Part shown: positions 1 to 6,335 of the stretch, in pieces | Position numbering within the stretch: position 1 is the first letter of the stretch | How the letters are laid out: every line of letters starts with the position of its first letter | Assembly (NCBI GenBank): GCA_002710785.1 | Contig: PAMC01000005.1 | Location: 18,363 to 44,087 of the forward strand | Direction of reading: 5' to 3' | Length of the DNA stretch: 25,725 bases | Source: a bacterium | Lineage (GTDB): Bacteria > Patescibacteriota > Minisyncoccia > Phycocordibacterales > UBA918 | Notes under the pieces: generated by a model | The model's database searches: none | Told to the model about the DNA's origin: nothing | The model's input: only the letters and a program-made list of their open reading frames with translations | Position numbers and translations under genes: made by a program

Positions 1-58
1 TTGCTAAACAAACAAGTGGTAATTTACAGGTTTTGCCGGCAACCCAGTTAGGGTGGGG

Positions 59-64
59 TATACT
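59..64 (+). promoter_or_regulatory. -10 box of corA
   Basis: TATACT lies 10 nt upstream of the ATG at 75. No Shine-Dalgarno sits between them, so the transcript would have a leader of only a few bases. No clear -35 is visible. Confidence 0.45.
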
Positions 65-74
65 AAAAACAGCT

Positions 75-986
75 ATGATTGAGCGCCTTACGCACCACCA
101 TCTCACCTGGATTGATGTCCTCGACCCCACGGCAGAAGAGATCCGTGAGGTTATGGCCGAGGCCGACATTCCCCTTTCGTTTACTGACGACTTAACCTCG
201 ATGACGCCCCGCACCGAGACGTACTGGGAGAAAGGTGCTATTAAGACGACTCTCGACTTCCCGATCGTTAAGCGCACCGACATCAACCACCCACACGAAG
301 TAAAGTTTATTGCCACTAAAAATTATCTGGTGACCATCCGCTTTGAAGACATTCAATCACTCGATCAGTTTAAGAAAGACTTTGAGGTTGTGACGTTGCT
401 CAAACGGGCGGGCGCCAAAGCTACCGGTGGTCACCTGCTCTGCACACTTGTCATGCGCATGTACAAAGCGCTCGATAGCAAGCTCGATTACCTAGCTGGC
501 ATTCTGCAAGATATCGACGCAGGTCTGTTTGATGAACGCGAGAAAGAGATGGTGTTTGATATTTCTCGGGCAGGACAGCGACTAACAGCGTTTCGCCAAG
601 CGCTGGGTGCCCACGACAACGCGTTGAACGACCTCTACACCAACATCGCCAAAGCGTTTGCCAAGAGCTACCAGCCAGACGTGCTTAAAATTAACGAGCA
701 GTACCTCCACCTCATTCGCCGCGTCGACCGCCAACGCCAAACGCTCGCCGAATTGCGTGAGGCCAATAATGCCCTCCTCACCACTAAACAAAACGAGATT
801 ATGAAGACGCTTACTATCGTGGCATTTACCACTTTCCCCCTCACGCTTTTTGCCTCAATCTTTGGCATGAATTCAGTCAATATGCCGATCATCGGCCACT
901 CGCTAGACTTTTGGATTATTTTGAGCGCAATGTTGGTGGTGTCGGTGGGCTTCTTTGCGTATTTTAAGTACAAGCGGTGGATGTGA
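75..986 (+). CDS. corA: CorA-family divalent cation transporter
   Basis: Inner-membrane Mg2+/Co2+ (or related divalent cation) channel of the CorA family, 303 aa, close to the usual 300-320. A long soluble N-terminal part rich in charged helices is followed by two C-terminal membrane segments (about residues 245-263 and 275-296). The family signature GMN is at residues 264-266 (FGMNSVNMP), just after the first segment, and the protein ends in a short basic tail (KYKRWM), as expected for the pentameric channel. I chose the ATG at 75 because the protein then begins MIERLTHHHLTWIDVLDP, the normal CorA start; a TTG at 33 would add 14 unconserved residues and would place the -10 box inside the gene. 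It is a single gene with no operon partner visible. Substrate preference cannot be told from sequence. Confidence 0.93.
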   Translation: MIERLTHHHLTWIDVLDPTAEEIREVMAEADIPLSFTDDLTSMTPRTETYWEKGAIKTTLDFPIVKRTDINHPHEVKFIATKNYLVTIRFEDIQSLDQFKKDFEVVTLLKRAGAKATGGHLLCTLVMRMYKALDSKLDYLAGILQDIDAGLFDEREKEMVFDISRAGQRLTAFRQALGAHDNALNDLYTNIAKAFAKSYQPDVLKINEQYLHLIRRVDRQRQTLAELREANNALLTTKQNEIMKTLTIVAFTTFPLTLFASIFGMNSVNMPIIGHSLDFWIILSAMLVVSVGFFAYFKYKRWM

Positions 987-1023
987 CAGAATCCCCAAAT
1001 TTACGTAATTTCTTTGTCGATAC

Positions 1024-1074
1024 GTGAAAAAATTCAATCATCGTATACTTGATACGTCTCATTCAATTTTTCAC
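1024..1074 (+). terminator. AT-rich nested hairpin after corA
   Basis: An outer inverted repeat (GTGAAAAAATT at 1024-1034 against AATTTTTCAC at 1065-1074, one bulged A) encloses an inner hairpin (CGTAT 1042-1046, ATACG 1052-1056). It may end corA transcription or process its 3' end, but the stem is AT-rich and there is no separate U-tract, so the role is uncertain. The rest of the 987-1183 gap holds nothing else I recognise except the cysS promoter. Confidence 0.35.
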
Positions 1075-1167
1075 TATCCTCCTCGAAATTCCAGCAAATT
1101 TGAAAATCCTGTCAGTCTCTGGTCTGCCAAACTTTCGACCCGCAACTCTTTCTCCTTCTAACTAAAG

Positions 1168-1176
1168 TGTTACAAT
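1168..1176 (+). promoter_or_regulatory. Extended -10 promoter of cysS
   Basis: TGtTACAAT ends 7 nt before the cysS ATG at 1184. With a normal -10 to +1 distance, transcription would begin at the start codon itself, predicting a leaderless mRNA. No Shine-Dalgarno is present. Confidence 0.6.
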
Positions 1177-1183
1177 CACACAC

Positions 1184-2629
1184 ATGTTTGGCTTCTCTTC
1201 CGCGCCACAGCCGCGACTTCCGATTCTCTTCTACGACAGCGCTACTAAGCAAAAGCGTGAGTTTACCCCGCTGCAGAAAAAGGTGGTAACAATGTATAGC
1301 TGTGGTCCAACGGTCTACGACCATGGTCACATCGGCAATTTAGCGTCGTACCTCCTCCCCGACCTCGTTAAGCGTGTCTTGCTCTACAACGGCTACCAGG
1401 TTAAGCACACTGTTAATTTTACCGACTTTGGCCACCTCTCCGACGACGGTGATGCTGGCGAAGACAAAATTATGAAGGGTATGCAACGCGAAGGGTACGA
1501 AATTACCCTCGAGAATATGATCGAGTTCGCTACCCCGTACGTCGAATCGTTTAAGCGCGACAACGAGCTGTTTGGCAATCTGCCAGCCACCACCTACACC
1601 CGGGCCAGCGACTACGTTAAGCAGCAAATCAAGCTTATCGAGACACTTTTTGAGAAAGGCTACGCGTACGAAACCAGCGACGGTGTGTACTTTGAGGTAG
1701 CTACCTTCCCTGAGTACGGCGTCTTAGGTAATGTTGATATTGCACAGATAAAAGCTGGTGCGCGAGTTGAGGAGAACACAGAGAAGCGCCACCCCGCCGA
1801 CTTTGCGCTTTGGAAAAAAGCCGAGCTCGGGTGGCAAAGCAAGTTTGGTACTGGCTTCCCTGGCTGGCACATTGAGTGTACCGCCATGGCTTTTGCGACC
1901 TTAGGTAAACAAATTGATATTCACACTGGCGGCGAAGACCTCATGTACACCCACCACAACGGCGAAATCGCTCAGGCCGAGTGTGCCACTGGTAAACAAT
2001 ACGTACAGTTCTGGCTCCACAATGCCCACATTTCGCTCGCGGGCGATAAACTCGCAAAGTCGACCGGCAATATGCTGACGCTGCAAGAACTAATCGACCA
2101 AGGTTTTTCGCCCGAAGACTACCGCTACTGGCTTTTGCAAAGTCACTACCGCACCGGCGCTAACTTTACCCTCGAATCACTGGCAGGTTGCCAGCAGGCG
2201 CTTACCCGCCTCAAGCGTTACGTCTACGAAGAGCTCGGTGAACAACCAGTCGCGAGCCCGCACGAAGGTTACGAAATGCGCTTTTTGGAAGCCATCAACA
2301 ACGACCTCGACACGCCACAGGCGGTTGCCCTTATGTGGGAGCTAGTTAAAGATGACACGGTGTCGACTCCACAAAAGCTGGCTACTATCCATGCGTTTGA
2401 TACTGTTTTTGAACTTAAGCTCTCATTACCCGTGGCCGATGGACTGGCGCTACTTGGCCAGGTAGCCACCAGCGAGTTACCAGAGGATGTACAGGCGCTT
2501 GTTACTGAGCGCGACGCTGCGCGTGCTGCGCAAAACTGGGCCGAGAGCGACCGCCTACGTGAGGCTATTAAGTTTAAGGGGTATCAGGTTGAAGATACAC
2601 CGGAAGGTACGAAAGTGAGCCAGGTATAA
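1184..2629 (+). CDS. cysS: Cysteine--tRNA ligase
   Basis: Class Ia aminoacyl-tRNA synthetase that charges tRNA-Cys in the cytoplasm, 481 aa (normal length about 460-480). The Rossmann catalytic core carries the HIGH-type motif HIGN at residues 49-52 right after CGPTVYDHG, and the KMSKS loop appears as KLAKS at 289-293 followed by TGN. The catalytic zinc ligands expected for CysRS are present: C40, C232 (HIECTAMA), and the His/Glu set in the MYTHHNGEIAQAE segment (H257 or H258, E261). The C-terminal third contains the DALR-like helical anticodon region. The ATG at 1184 follows an extended -10 by 7 nt, supporting this start. The stop codon is directly followed by an A-run and hairpin that serve the converging small gene on the other strand. 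Confidence 0.97.
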   Translation: MFGFSSAPQPRLPILFYDSATKQKREFTPLQKKVVTMYSCGPTVYDHGHIGNLASYLLPDLVKRVLLYNGYQVKHTVNFTDFGHLSDDGDAGEDKIMKGMQREGYEITLENMIEFATPYVESFKRDNELFGNLPATTYTRASDYVKQQIKLIETLFEKGYAYETSDGVYFEVATFPEYGVLGNVDIAQIKAGARVEENTEKRHPADFALWKKAELGWQSKFGTGFPGWHIECTAMAFATLGKQIDIHTGGEDLMYTHHNGEIAQAECATGKQYVQFWLHNAHISLAGDKLAKSTGNMLTLQELIDQGFSPEDYRYWLLQSHYRTGANFTLESLAGCQQALTRLKRYVYEELGEQPVASPHEGYEMRFLEAINNDLDTPQAVALMWELVKDDTVSTPQKLATIHAFDTVFELKLSLPVADGLALLGQVATSELPEDVQALVTERDAARAAQNWAESDRLREAIKFKGYQVEDTPEGTKVSQV

Positions 2630-2664
2630 AAAATGACCAGCACATCAGGTGGTGTGCTGGTCAG
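2628..2664 (-). terminator. Intrinsic terminator of the small minus-strand gene
   Basis: A perfect stem (TGACCAGCAC at 2634-2643 with GTGCTGGTCA at 2654-2663, extended by one A-T pair) is followed on the minus strand by six T (complement of A 2628-2633). The minus-strand stop codon lies in the loop. The T-tract overlaps the cysS stop codon. There is no T-tract on the plus side. Confidence 0.8.
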
Positions 2665-2872
2665 CATCAGTCCGACAGGCTTGTCTGACTTTGGCTTCTT
2701 TAAGATGGTCGTCACCCCCGCTGTCGCCCGGAGTGCCCTTGACCAGCCTGATGAAGGCCTTCAGAGCTCCAAAAATGCGCCAAAGGGAGTATCCTGCCAA
2801 GATAGGGAAAGCCAAGACAAAGAGCAGCCAGCTCAACACTTCAAGGAATGAGCTGGTAGAAAACATTTGCAT
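2645..2872 (-). CDS. Small single-pass membrane protein, unknown function
   Basis: I do not recognise this 75-aa protein. A hydrophobic segment at about residues 9-31 (FLEVLSWLLFVLAFPILAGY) is followed by a basic amphipathic stretch (RIFGALKAFIRLVK) and a charged hydrophilic tail, so a single-pass inner-membrane protein with a cytoplasmic basic face is likely. The start at 2872 is chosen because AAGGAAG lies 8 nt upstream; ATGs further upstream lack a well-placed ribosome site. A promoter (TGGAAA-16-TATAGT) precedes it and a U-tailed hairpin contains its stop codon, so the gene has all expression signals although it sits antisense in the cysS-dnaB gap. Its promoter region points away from dnaB, so the two are divergent. 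Confidence 0.6.
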   Translation of the reverse strand: MQMFSTSSFLEVLSWLLFVLAFPILAGYSLWRIFGALKAFIRLVKGTPGDSGGDDHLKEAKVRQACRTDADQHTT

Positions 2873-2894
2873 GTTTGTTTCTTCCTTAGCTGCA

Positions 2895-2922
2895 ACTATA
2901 CACAACATCTCCCCATTTTCCA
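2895..2922 (-). promoter_or_regulatory. Promoter of the small minus-strand membrane-protein gene
   Basis: On the minus strand, TGGAAA (2922-2917), a 16-nt spacer and TATAGT (2900-2895) precede the ATG at 2872 by 22 nt, leaving room for a leader with AAGGAAG. Confidence 0.5.
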
Positions 2923-2946
2923 CCAGTCGGCGCGGATAGTACTGCG

Positions 2947-2955
2947 TGGTAAACT
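2947..2955 (+). promoter_or_regulatory. Extended -10 promoter of dnaB
   Basis: TGgTAAACT ends 13 nt before the dnaB ATG at 2969. There is no Shine-Dalgarno in the short gap, so the leader would be about 6 nt. Confidence 0.5.
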
Positions 2956-2968
2956 GGGTGTTACCTGT

Positions 2969-4366
2969 ATGGCCGACCAGTCCAATCAACCGAGCAAAGC
3001 GCTACGTACCATGCCGCACGACGTGGCCATGGAAAAAGCACTGTTGGGCGCCATTATTCTCAAGCCCGACTCAATGCACGACGTGTCGGTCTTGATCTAC
3101 CCCGAGAGCTTCTTTGCCGAGAAGCACCGCGAAATTTACCGCGCTATTTTTAGCATCTTCTCCGCTGGTGACCCGCTCGATGTAGTGAGCTTAAGCGGTA
3201 AACTTAAGACCAACAAGCAGCTCGATCGCGTCGGCGGCGCTGCCTACCTAACCGAACTGGTCGAGCAGGTGCCGGCTGCCGGCAACGCCCAGTACTACGC
3301 CGAGCAGGTCCATAACAAAGCCACCTTACGTGGCCTTATTCACGCTGGCGACGAAATTTCTGAGCTCGGCTACTCCGACCCAGAAAACCTCGAAGCCACC
3401 CTCGATAGTGCCGAGAAGAAGGTCTACAACGTAACTAACATCTCCACCACGAAAGCCTTCCGCACCATTGGCAACTCCCTGACCGAAGCCTGGGAGCGGT
3501 TTGAGCACCTAAGCGAAAACCCAAACGACAAACGTGGTGTCCCCAGTGGCTATACGGCCCTCGACAATCTACTCTCGGGCTTTCAAAAGTCTGACCTCAT
3601 TATTCTCGCGGCTCGCCCGTCGATGGGTAAGACTACCTTTGCGCTTGATATTGCCCGTAATGCAGCACTGCGATACGAAGCAACTGTTGGTATCTTCTCC
3701 CTTGAGATGAGCGACCAGCAGCTCGTCGACCGCATGCTCGCCTCCGAAGCCGGTGTCGACAGCTGGAAGCTCCGCACCGGCAAACTCAACAACGACCAAG
3801 AATTTGCCTCGGTGCAAGAAGCCATGGCGCGCCTTTCTGATGCCAAGATCCACATCGACGACGAACCAGGTACGAATATTCTTAAGATGCGTTCAGCTGC
3901 GCGACGGCTCAAGAACGAGCACGGTCTCGACCTCTTGATTGTCGACTACCTACAGCTTATGAGCCCAACACAAACCAAAGCCAGTGACTCGATGGTACAG
4001 CAAGTAACCGAGATCTCTCGCTCGCTTAAGATCCTGGCTCGCGAGCTCGACGTACCGGTAGTTGCCCTCTCACAGCTCTCCCGAGCGGTGGAGCAACGTG
4101 GTGGTAAACCTCGCCTTTCTGACTTGCGCGACTCAGGTTCTATCGAGCAGGACGCCGACGTCGTGATGTTTATCCACCGCGAAGATAAGATGAACAAAGA
4201 AGCCGAGAGCGAGCGACCAAACATCGCTGAAATTCTGGTCGAGAAGCATCGTAACGGCCCGGTTGGCAAAGCGGAGCTCTACTTCGACGCCCAGCATGTG
4301 CGTTTCCTCAACCTCGACACCCACCACGCGAGCACAGCTGCGACTGGTGCTGATGAAGATTTTTGA
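2969..4366 (+). CDS. dnaB: Replicative DNA helicase DnaB
   Basis: Hexameric 5'-3' helicase that unwinds DNA at the replication fork, 465 aa, normal length. The N-terminal primase-interacting domain (about residues 10-115, starting MPHDVAMEKALLGAIIL) is joined by a linker to the RecA-like ATPase. Visible motifs are Walker A (ARPSMGKTTFALDIARN), the Walker B strand LLIVDYLQLM, the DnaB-specific DLRDSGSIEQDADVVMFIHRE segment with the arginine-finger area, and the C-terminal EKHRNGPVG signature. I use the ATG at 2969: it starts the family-typical N-terminus and follows an extended -10 box, whereas the longer open frame to 2867 adds unrelated residues overlapping the antisense gene. No intein or insertion is seen. 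No helicase loader is nearby. Confidence 0.97.
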   Translation: MADQSNQPSKALRTMPHDVAMEKALLGAIILKPDSMHDVSVLIYPESFFAEKHREIYRAIFSIFSAGDPLDVVSLSGKLKTNKQLDRVGGAAYLTELVEQVPAAGNAQYYAEQVHNKATLRGLIHAGDEISELGYSDPENLEATLDSAEKKVYNVTNISTTKAFRTIGNSLTEAWERFEHLSENPNDKRGVPSGYTALDNLLSGFQKSDLIILAARPSMGKTTFALDIARNAALRYEATVGIFSLEMSDQQLVDRMLASEAGVDSWKLRTGKLNNDQEFASVQEAMARLSDAKIHIDDEPGTNILKMRSAARRLKNEHGLDLLIVDYLQLMSPTQTKASDSMVQQVTEISRSLKILARELDVPVVALSQLSRAVEQRGGKPRLSDLRDSGSIEQDADVVMFIHREDKMNKEAESERPNIAEILVEKHRNGPVGKAELYFDAQHVRFLNLDTHHASTAATGADEDF

Positions 4367-4369
4367 TAC

Positions 4370-4399
4370 TTGACTTTTCGCTTGTACTGGGGTTATATT
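4370..4399 (+). promoter_or_regulatory. Strong promoter downstream of dnaB
   Basis: TTGACT (4370-4375), an 18-nt spacer and TATATT (4394-4399) begin 3 nt after the dnaB stop. No start codon with a ribosome site follows for about 150 nt. The promoter therefore seems to drive the structured transcript at about 4406-4531, or a long recR leader. Confidence 0.65.
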
Positions 4400-4405
4400 A
4401 CCTGC

Positions 4406-4531
4406 GTGCAAGCACCTGTCCCTGGGGCAGTATCAAAATTCAATCGAACGCAGCACTGGATCAAAACGCTGCTGAAGATTGATGAAAACCTTCTCTCAAA
4501 GACGTCACTCCCGGGGAGCTGGCGTCTTCTT
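4406..4531 (+). ncRNA. Candidate structured small RNA or recR leader
   Basis: The 187-nt dnaB-recR gap contains no credible gene but holds a promoter, two-tier secondary structure and a terminator-like hairpin. The central element pairs TCAATC (4440-4445) with GATTGA (4477-4482) and, inside a symmetric 4x4 internal loop, GCAGC (4450-4454) with GCTGC (4468-4472) around a 13-nt loop. A 3' hairpin (GACGTCA 4501-4507 with TGGCGTC 4520-4526, plus CTCC 4508-4511 with GGAG 4515-4518) is followed by TTCTT. The product would be about 125 nt. It does not show the GGAAGGAAGCAG core expected of SRP RNA and I cannot match it to 6S, tmRNA or RNase P RNA. Because recR has its own -10 downstream, an independent RNA is favoured over an attenuator. 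Confidence 0.5.
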
Positions 4532-4536
4532 ACGTA

Positions 4537-4545
4537 TGGTACTAT
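4537..4545 (+). promoter_or_regulatory. Extended -10 promoter of recR
   Basis: TGgTACTAT ends 8 nt before the ATG at 4554. There is no Shine-Dalgarno, so recR is predicted to be leaderless or nearly so. Confidence 0.5.
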
Positions 4546-4553
4546 GGTGTTTT

Positions 4554-5168
4554 ATGTCTAATCTCGACAAGCTCATTCGTCTGTTTGAACAGTTTCCTGG
4601 CATTGGGGCTCGTCAAGCCAAACGTTTTGCTTTTCATATCCTCACCCTACCCGAGACAGACACGCGGGAGCTTTCTGAGCTTATCGCCGACCTGCAAGGG
4701 AGCGTTATCGAGTGCACTAGTTGTCGACGGTTTTTCGCCCGCAATGGTGGGGGTAACGAGTGTAATATTTGTAGCGACGGCGAGCGCGACCGTACCAAAC
4801 TTATGGTGATCTCCCAAGACAACGACATAACCGCCATTGAGCGTTCGGGAGTGTACGATGGCCTCTACTTTGTGCTCGGCGGCACCCTCCCCCTTTTGGA
4901 TAAAAAAGAGCAAAACAAGCTGCGCGGCAACGGCCTCAAACACGTCGTCGAAGAGCGACTCGGGCAAGAGCTCACTGAGGTTATTCTTGGCTTTGCCGTT
5001 AACCCCGATGGTGAGAACACCAGCCGCTACGTGGAAAAACTGCTCGAAGACACGCTAAAAGACACTCCTGTTACGATTTCTCACCTGGGCCGCGGTCTCT
5101 CCACTGGCAGCGAACTCGAGTATGCCGACGCGGACACTATCAAGAATGCATTGACAAATCGTTCATAA
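4554..5168 (+). CDS. recR: Recombination mediator protein RecR
   Basis: RecFOR-pathway protein that helps load RecA on gapped DNA, 204 aa (usual about 200). The order of domains is the family order: helix-hairpin-helix (FPGIGARQAKRFAFHIL, near residue 15), a four-cysteine zinc finger (CTSC and CNIC), a Toprim fold (MVISQDNDITAIERSGVYDGLYFVLGG) and the C-terminal GSELEYADADTIKNAL segment. Two departures are visible: the usual loop GIGPEDL after the Toprim VLGG is replaced by a lysine-rich DKKEQNKLR stretch, and the acidic residue common early in the Toprim motif is Ser (VIS). The ATG at 4554 gives the conserved N-terminus MSNLDKLIRLFEQFPGIG; upstream ATGs would run through the promoter and hairpin. 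dnaX, its common neighbour, is not in view. Confidence 0.95.
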   Translation: MSNLDKLIRLFEQFPGIGARQAKRFAFHILTLPETDTRELSELIADLQGSVIECTSCRRFFARNGGGNECNICSDGERDRTKLMVISQDNDITAIERSGVYDGLYFVLGGTLPLLDKKEQNKLRGNGLKHVVEERLGQELTEVILGFAVNPDGENTSRYVEKLLEDTLKDTPVTISHLGRGLSTGSELEYADADTIKNALTNRS

Positions 5169-5179
5169 AGTTATTTAAT
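5151..5179 (+). promoter_or_regulatory. Consensus promoter for the 5215 gene, starting inside recR
   Basis: A perfect TTGACA (5151-5156) inside the last recR codons, a 17-nt spacer and TTTAAT (5174-5179). The start point near 5186 leaves a leader of about 29 nt carrying GAGG. Confidence 0.7.
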
Positions 5180-5214
5180 ATTGCGAGCAAACACTAAACA
5201 CGAGGTCTGCAACA

Positions 5215-5442
5215 ATGGCTGATAGCGAAATTTCTTTCGTGGATTCGGAAGGCAACACCTTCACCCTCGGAATGGTCTGGAGTACCTTGCGCTGGGAGGC
5301 TCAAGAAAAAGGATTGGATGTCGTCGACAGGACAGAAGTATACGATCATCACGTCATCATGTGGCTGCGCCTATCACAGCAGAGCATCGACGAGATGTCC
5401 GAACGAGTTGCCAATTGGGGTCGTGCGACTCTGTCTGAATGA
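5215..5442 (+). CDS. Small acidic protein, unknown function
   Basis: A 75-aa protein I do not recognise. It has no membrane segment or signal peptide and reads as a small soluble alpha/beta fold: a strand-turn-strand start (ISFVDSEGNTFTLGMVW), a helix (STLRWEAQEKG), strands (LDVVDRTEVYDHHVIMWLRL) and a C-terminal helix (QQSIDEMSERVANWGRATL). The ATG at 5215 is preceded by GAGG with 9-nt spacing and by a consensus promoter, and a strong U-tailed terminator begins 6 nt after the stop, so it is a complete single-gene unit. Its tandem histidines (YDHHVI) could bind metal, but nothing else supports that. Likely a lineage-restricted protein. Confidence 0.65.
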   Translation: MADSEISFVDSEGNTFTLGMVWSTLRWEAQEKGLDVVDRTEVYDHHVIMWLRLSQQSIDEMSERVANWGRATLSE

Positions 5443-5448
5443 TGTTTG

Positions 5449-5478
5449 CGAGCTTGGCAAATCTGCCAAGCTCGTTTT
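5449..5478 (+). terminator. Rho-independent terminator after the 5215 gene
   Basis: An 11-bp perfect stem (CGAGCTTGGCA at 5449-5459 with its complement at 5464-5474) with a 4-nt loop is followed by TTTT on the plus strand. Confidence 0.88.
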
Positions 5479-5487
5479 CTATATAAG

Positions 5488-5514
5488 CAAACTCCCGCTC
5501 GAAGCGGGAGTTTG
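5488..5514. terminator. Second hairpin between the convergent 5215 gene and rplU
   Basis: A 12-bp perfect stem (CAAACTCCCGCT at 5488-5499, complement at 5503-5514) with a 3-nt loop lies 3 nt beyond the rplU stop. Both flanks are only moderately T-rich (TTGTT on plus, TTATAT on minus). It most likely ends rplU transcription and backs up the plus-strand terminator. Confidence 0.7.
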
Positions 5515-5517
5515 TTG

Positions 5518-5841
5518 TTAGACTTTGTTGATCTTAACTTGTGCGTACTGTTGGCGGTGGCCGACCTTGCGGCTAAAGTTACTCTTCGACTTAAAACGGA
5601 GGATGGTGACCTTTTTACCCTTCTTGAGACCCTGGTAGGTACCGGTTACCTTTACCCCAGCCACAGTTGGGGTGCCGACGGTGTCCCCCTGCATAAGGAC
5701 TTCATCGAACTCTACTTTGTCGCCCTCGTTGAGGTTGCCAAGCAGCTCAACATCAATAACATCGCCGGGTGAAACAATGTACTGCTTACCGCCGGTTTTG
5801 ATGACTGCAAATTCGTTATTAGTTGCCATATGAGAATTCAT
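5518..5841 (-). CDS. rplU: 50S ribosomal protein L21
   Basis: Large-subunit protein that binds 23S rRNA, 107 aa, normal size. The family start FAVIKTGGKQYIVSPGDVI is at about residues 11-29, followed by EFDEVLMQGDTVGTPTVAGVKVTGTY and the basic RNA-binding tail (KKGKKVTILRFKSKSNFSRKVGHRQQYAQVKI). Two starts are possible: the ATG at 5841, with GAAGG 4 nt upstream, or the ATG at 5829 (103 aa), which would have no suitably spaced ribosome site; I use 5841. The usual partner rpmA (L27) is not next to it; rplU stands alone between two orphan genes. A TGaTATGAC sequence about 35 nt upstream could be its -10. Confidence 0.95.
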   Translation of the reverse strand: MNSHMATNNEFAVIKTGGKQYIVSPGDVIDVELLGNLNEGDKVEFDEVLMQGDTVGTPTVAGVKVTGTYQGLKKGKKVTILRFKSKSNFSRKVGHRQQYAQVKINKV

Positions 5842-5932
5842 ACACCCTTCACTCGCTCGGTCATATCAAACAAAATGTTTGCTGCGACCCTCGCTCGCTT
5901 GGTTGTAGTGCGCGCAATACTACCGGAAAACC

Positions 5933-5960
5933 TTGCATTTGGCAATAGAATTGCTACATT
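5933..5960 (+). promoter_or_regulatory. Promoter of the 5980 gene
   Basis: TTGCAT (5933-5938), a 16-nt spacer and extended -10 TGcTACATT (-10 hexamer at 5955-5960), about 20 nt before the ATG, which has a strong ribosome site. Confidence 0.65.
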
Positions 5961-5979
5961 CATGGGGAAGGAGCACCTA

Positions 5980-6318
5980 ATGAAGATCTGTCTTTCTCTT
6001 GGTTTGCCGACACATCGTTGGCTTGGTCCAATGAACGCCATACCCAAAGAATGGTTTGAGGGTGACCGTCTCACATTGAGACTACAACCATTCGGCAATG
6101 TTGCTGTCGAACGAGCTGCGTTCGTGCGCGAGCGAATGCTCCGGTCACGAAGTGAGGTGGGGCTCGTAGTCTTCGGATACGAGCCGGCAGTGCAGTTGAA
6201 AAGCCGTTGGATTGTGGCGATCGATCATATTTTTGAAATCAATCGCCTTTGGACCAGATATCAACGTGTGAACATATCGCAAAAGAGAACTGTCGCGATT
6301 CGAAGGCCTCAAGGTTAA
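5980..6318 (+). CDS. Small basic protein, unknown function
   Basis: A 112-aa protein without a recognisable family. It is basic and tryptophan-rich, with alternating hydrophobic stretches (GLVVFGYEPAVQL, WIVAIDHIFEI) that look like beta strands, and has no signal peptide or membrane helix. I selected the ATG at 5980 because GGAAGGAG is 6 nt upstream and an extended -10 promoter precedes it; the open frame continues upstream to 5830 but would run back through the promoter. Its stop codon TAA lies in the loop of a U-tailed terminator hairpin, the same arrangement as in the 2645-2872 gene on the other strand. It converges on rmuC. Confidence 0.6.
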   Translation: MKICLSLGLPTHRWLGPMNAIPKEWFEGDRLTLRLQPFGNVAVERAAFVRERMLRSRSEVGLVVFGYEPAVQLKSRWIVAIDHIFEINRLWTRYQRVNISQKRTVAIRRPQG

Positions 6319-6335
6319 GCATCTTGAGGTTTTTT
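6307..6335 (+). terminator. Rho-independent terminator with a stop codon in its loop
   Basis: CCTCAAG (6307-6313) pairs with CTTGAGG (6323-6329), followed by six T. The TAA of the 5980 gene is in the 9-nt loop, and the T-tract touches the rmuC stop codon. Confidence 0.85.

Noticed and set aside
1..74. TTG start at 33 for corA
   Set aside because: It adds unconserved residues and would put the -10 box inside the gene; the ATG at 75 matches the family start.
2669..2690. Second imperfect hairpin just after the cysS end, as a plus-strand terminator for cysS
   Set aside because: The stem has a mismatch and no proper T-tract, and it lies inside the coding region of the minus-strand gene.
4406..4531. 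Bacterial SRP RNA (ffs), suggested by its frequent location near recR
   Set aside because: The conserved GGAAGGAAGCAG core of SRP helix 8 is absent.
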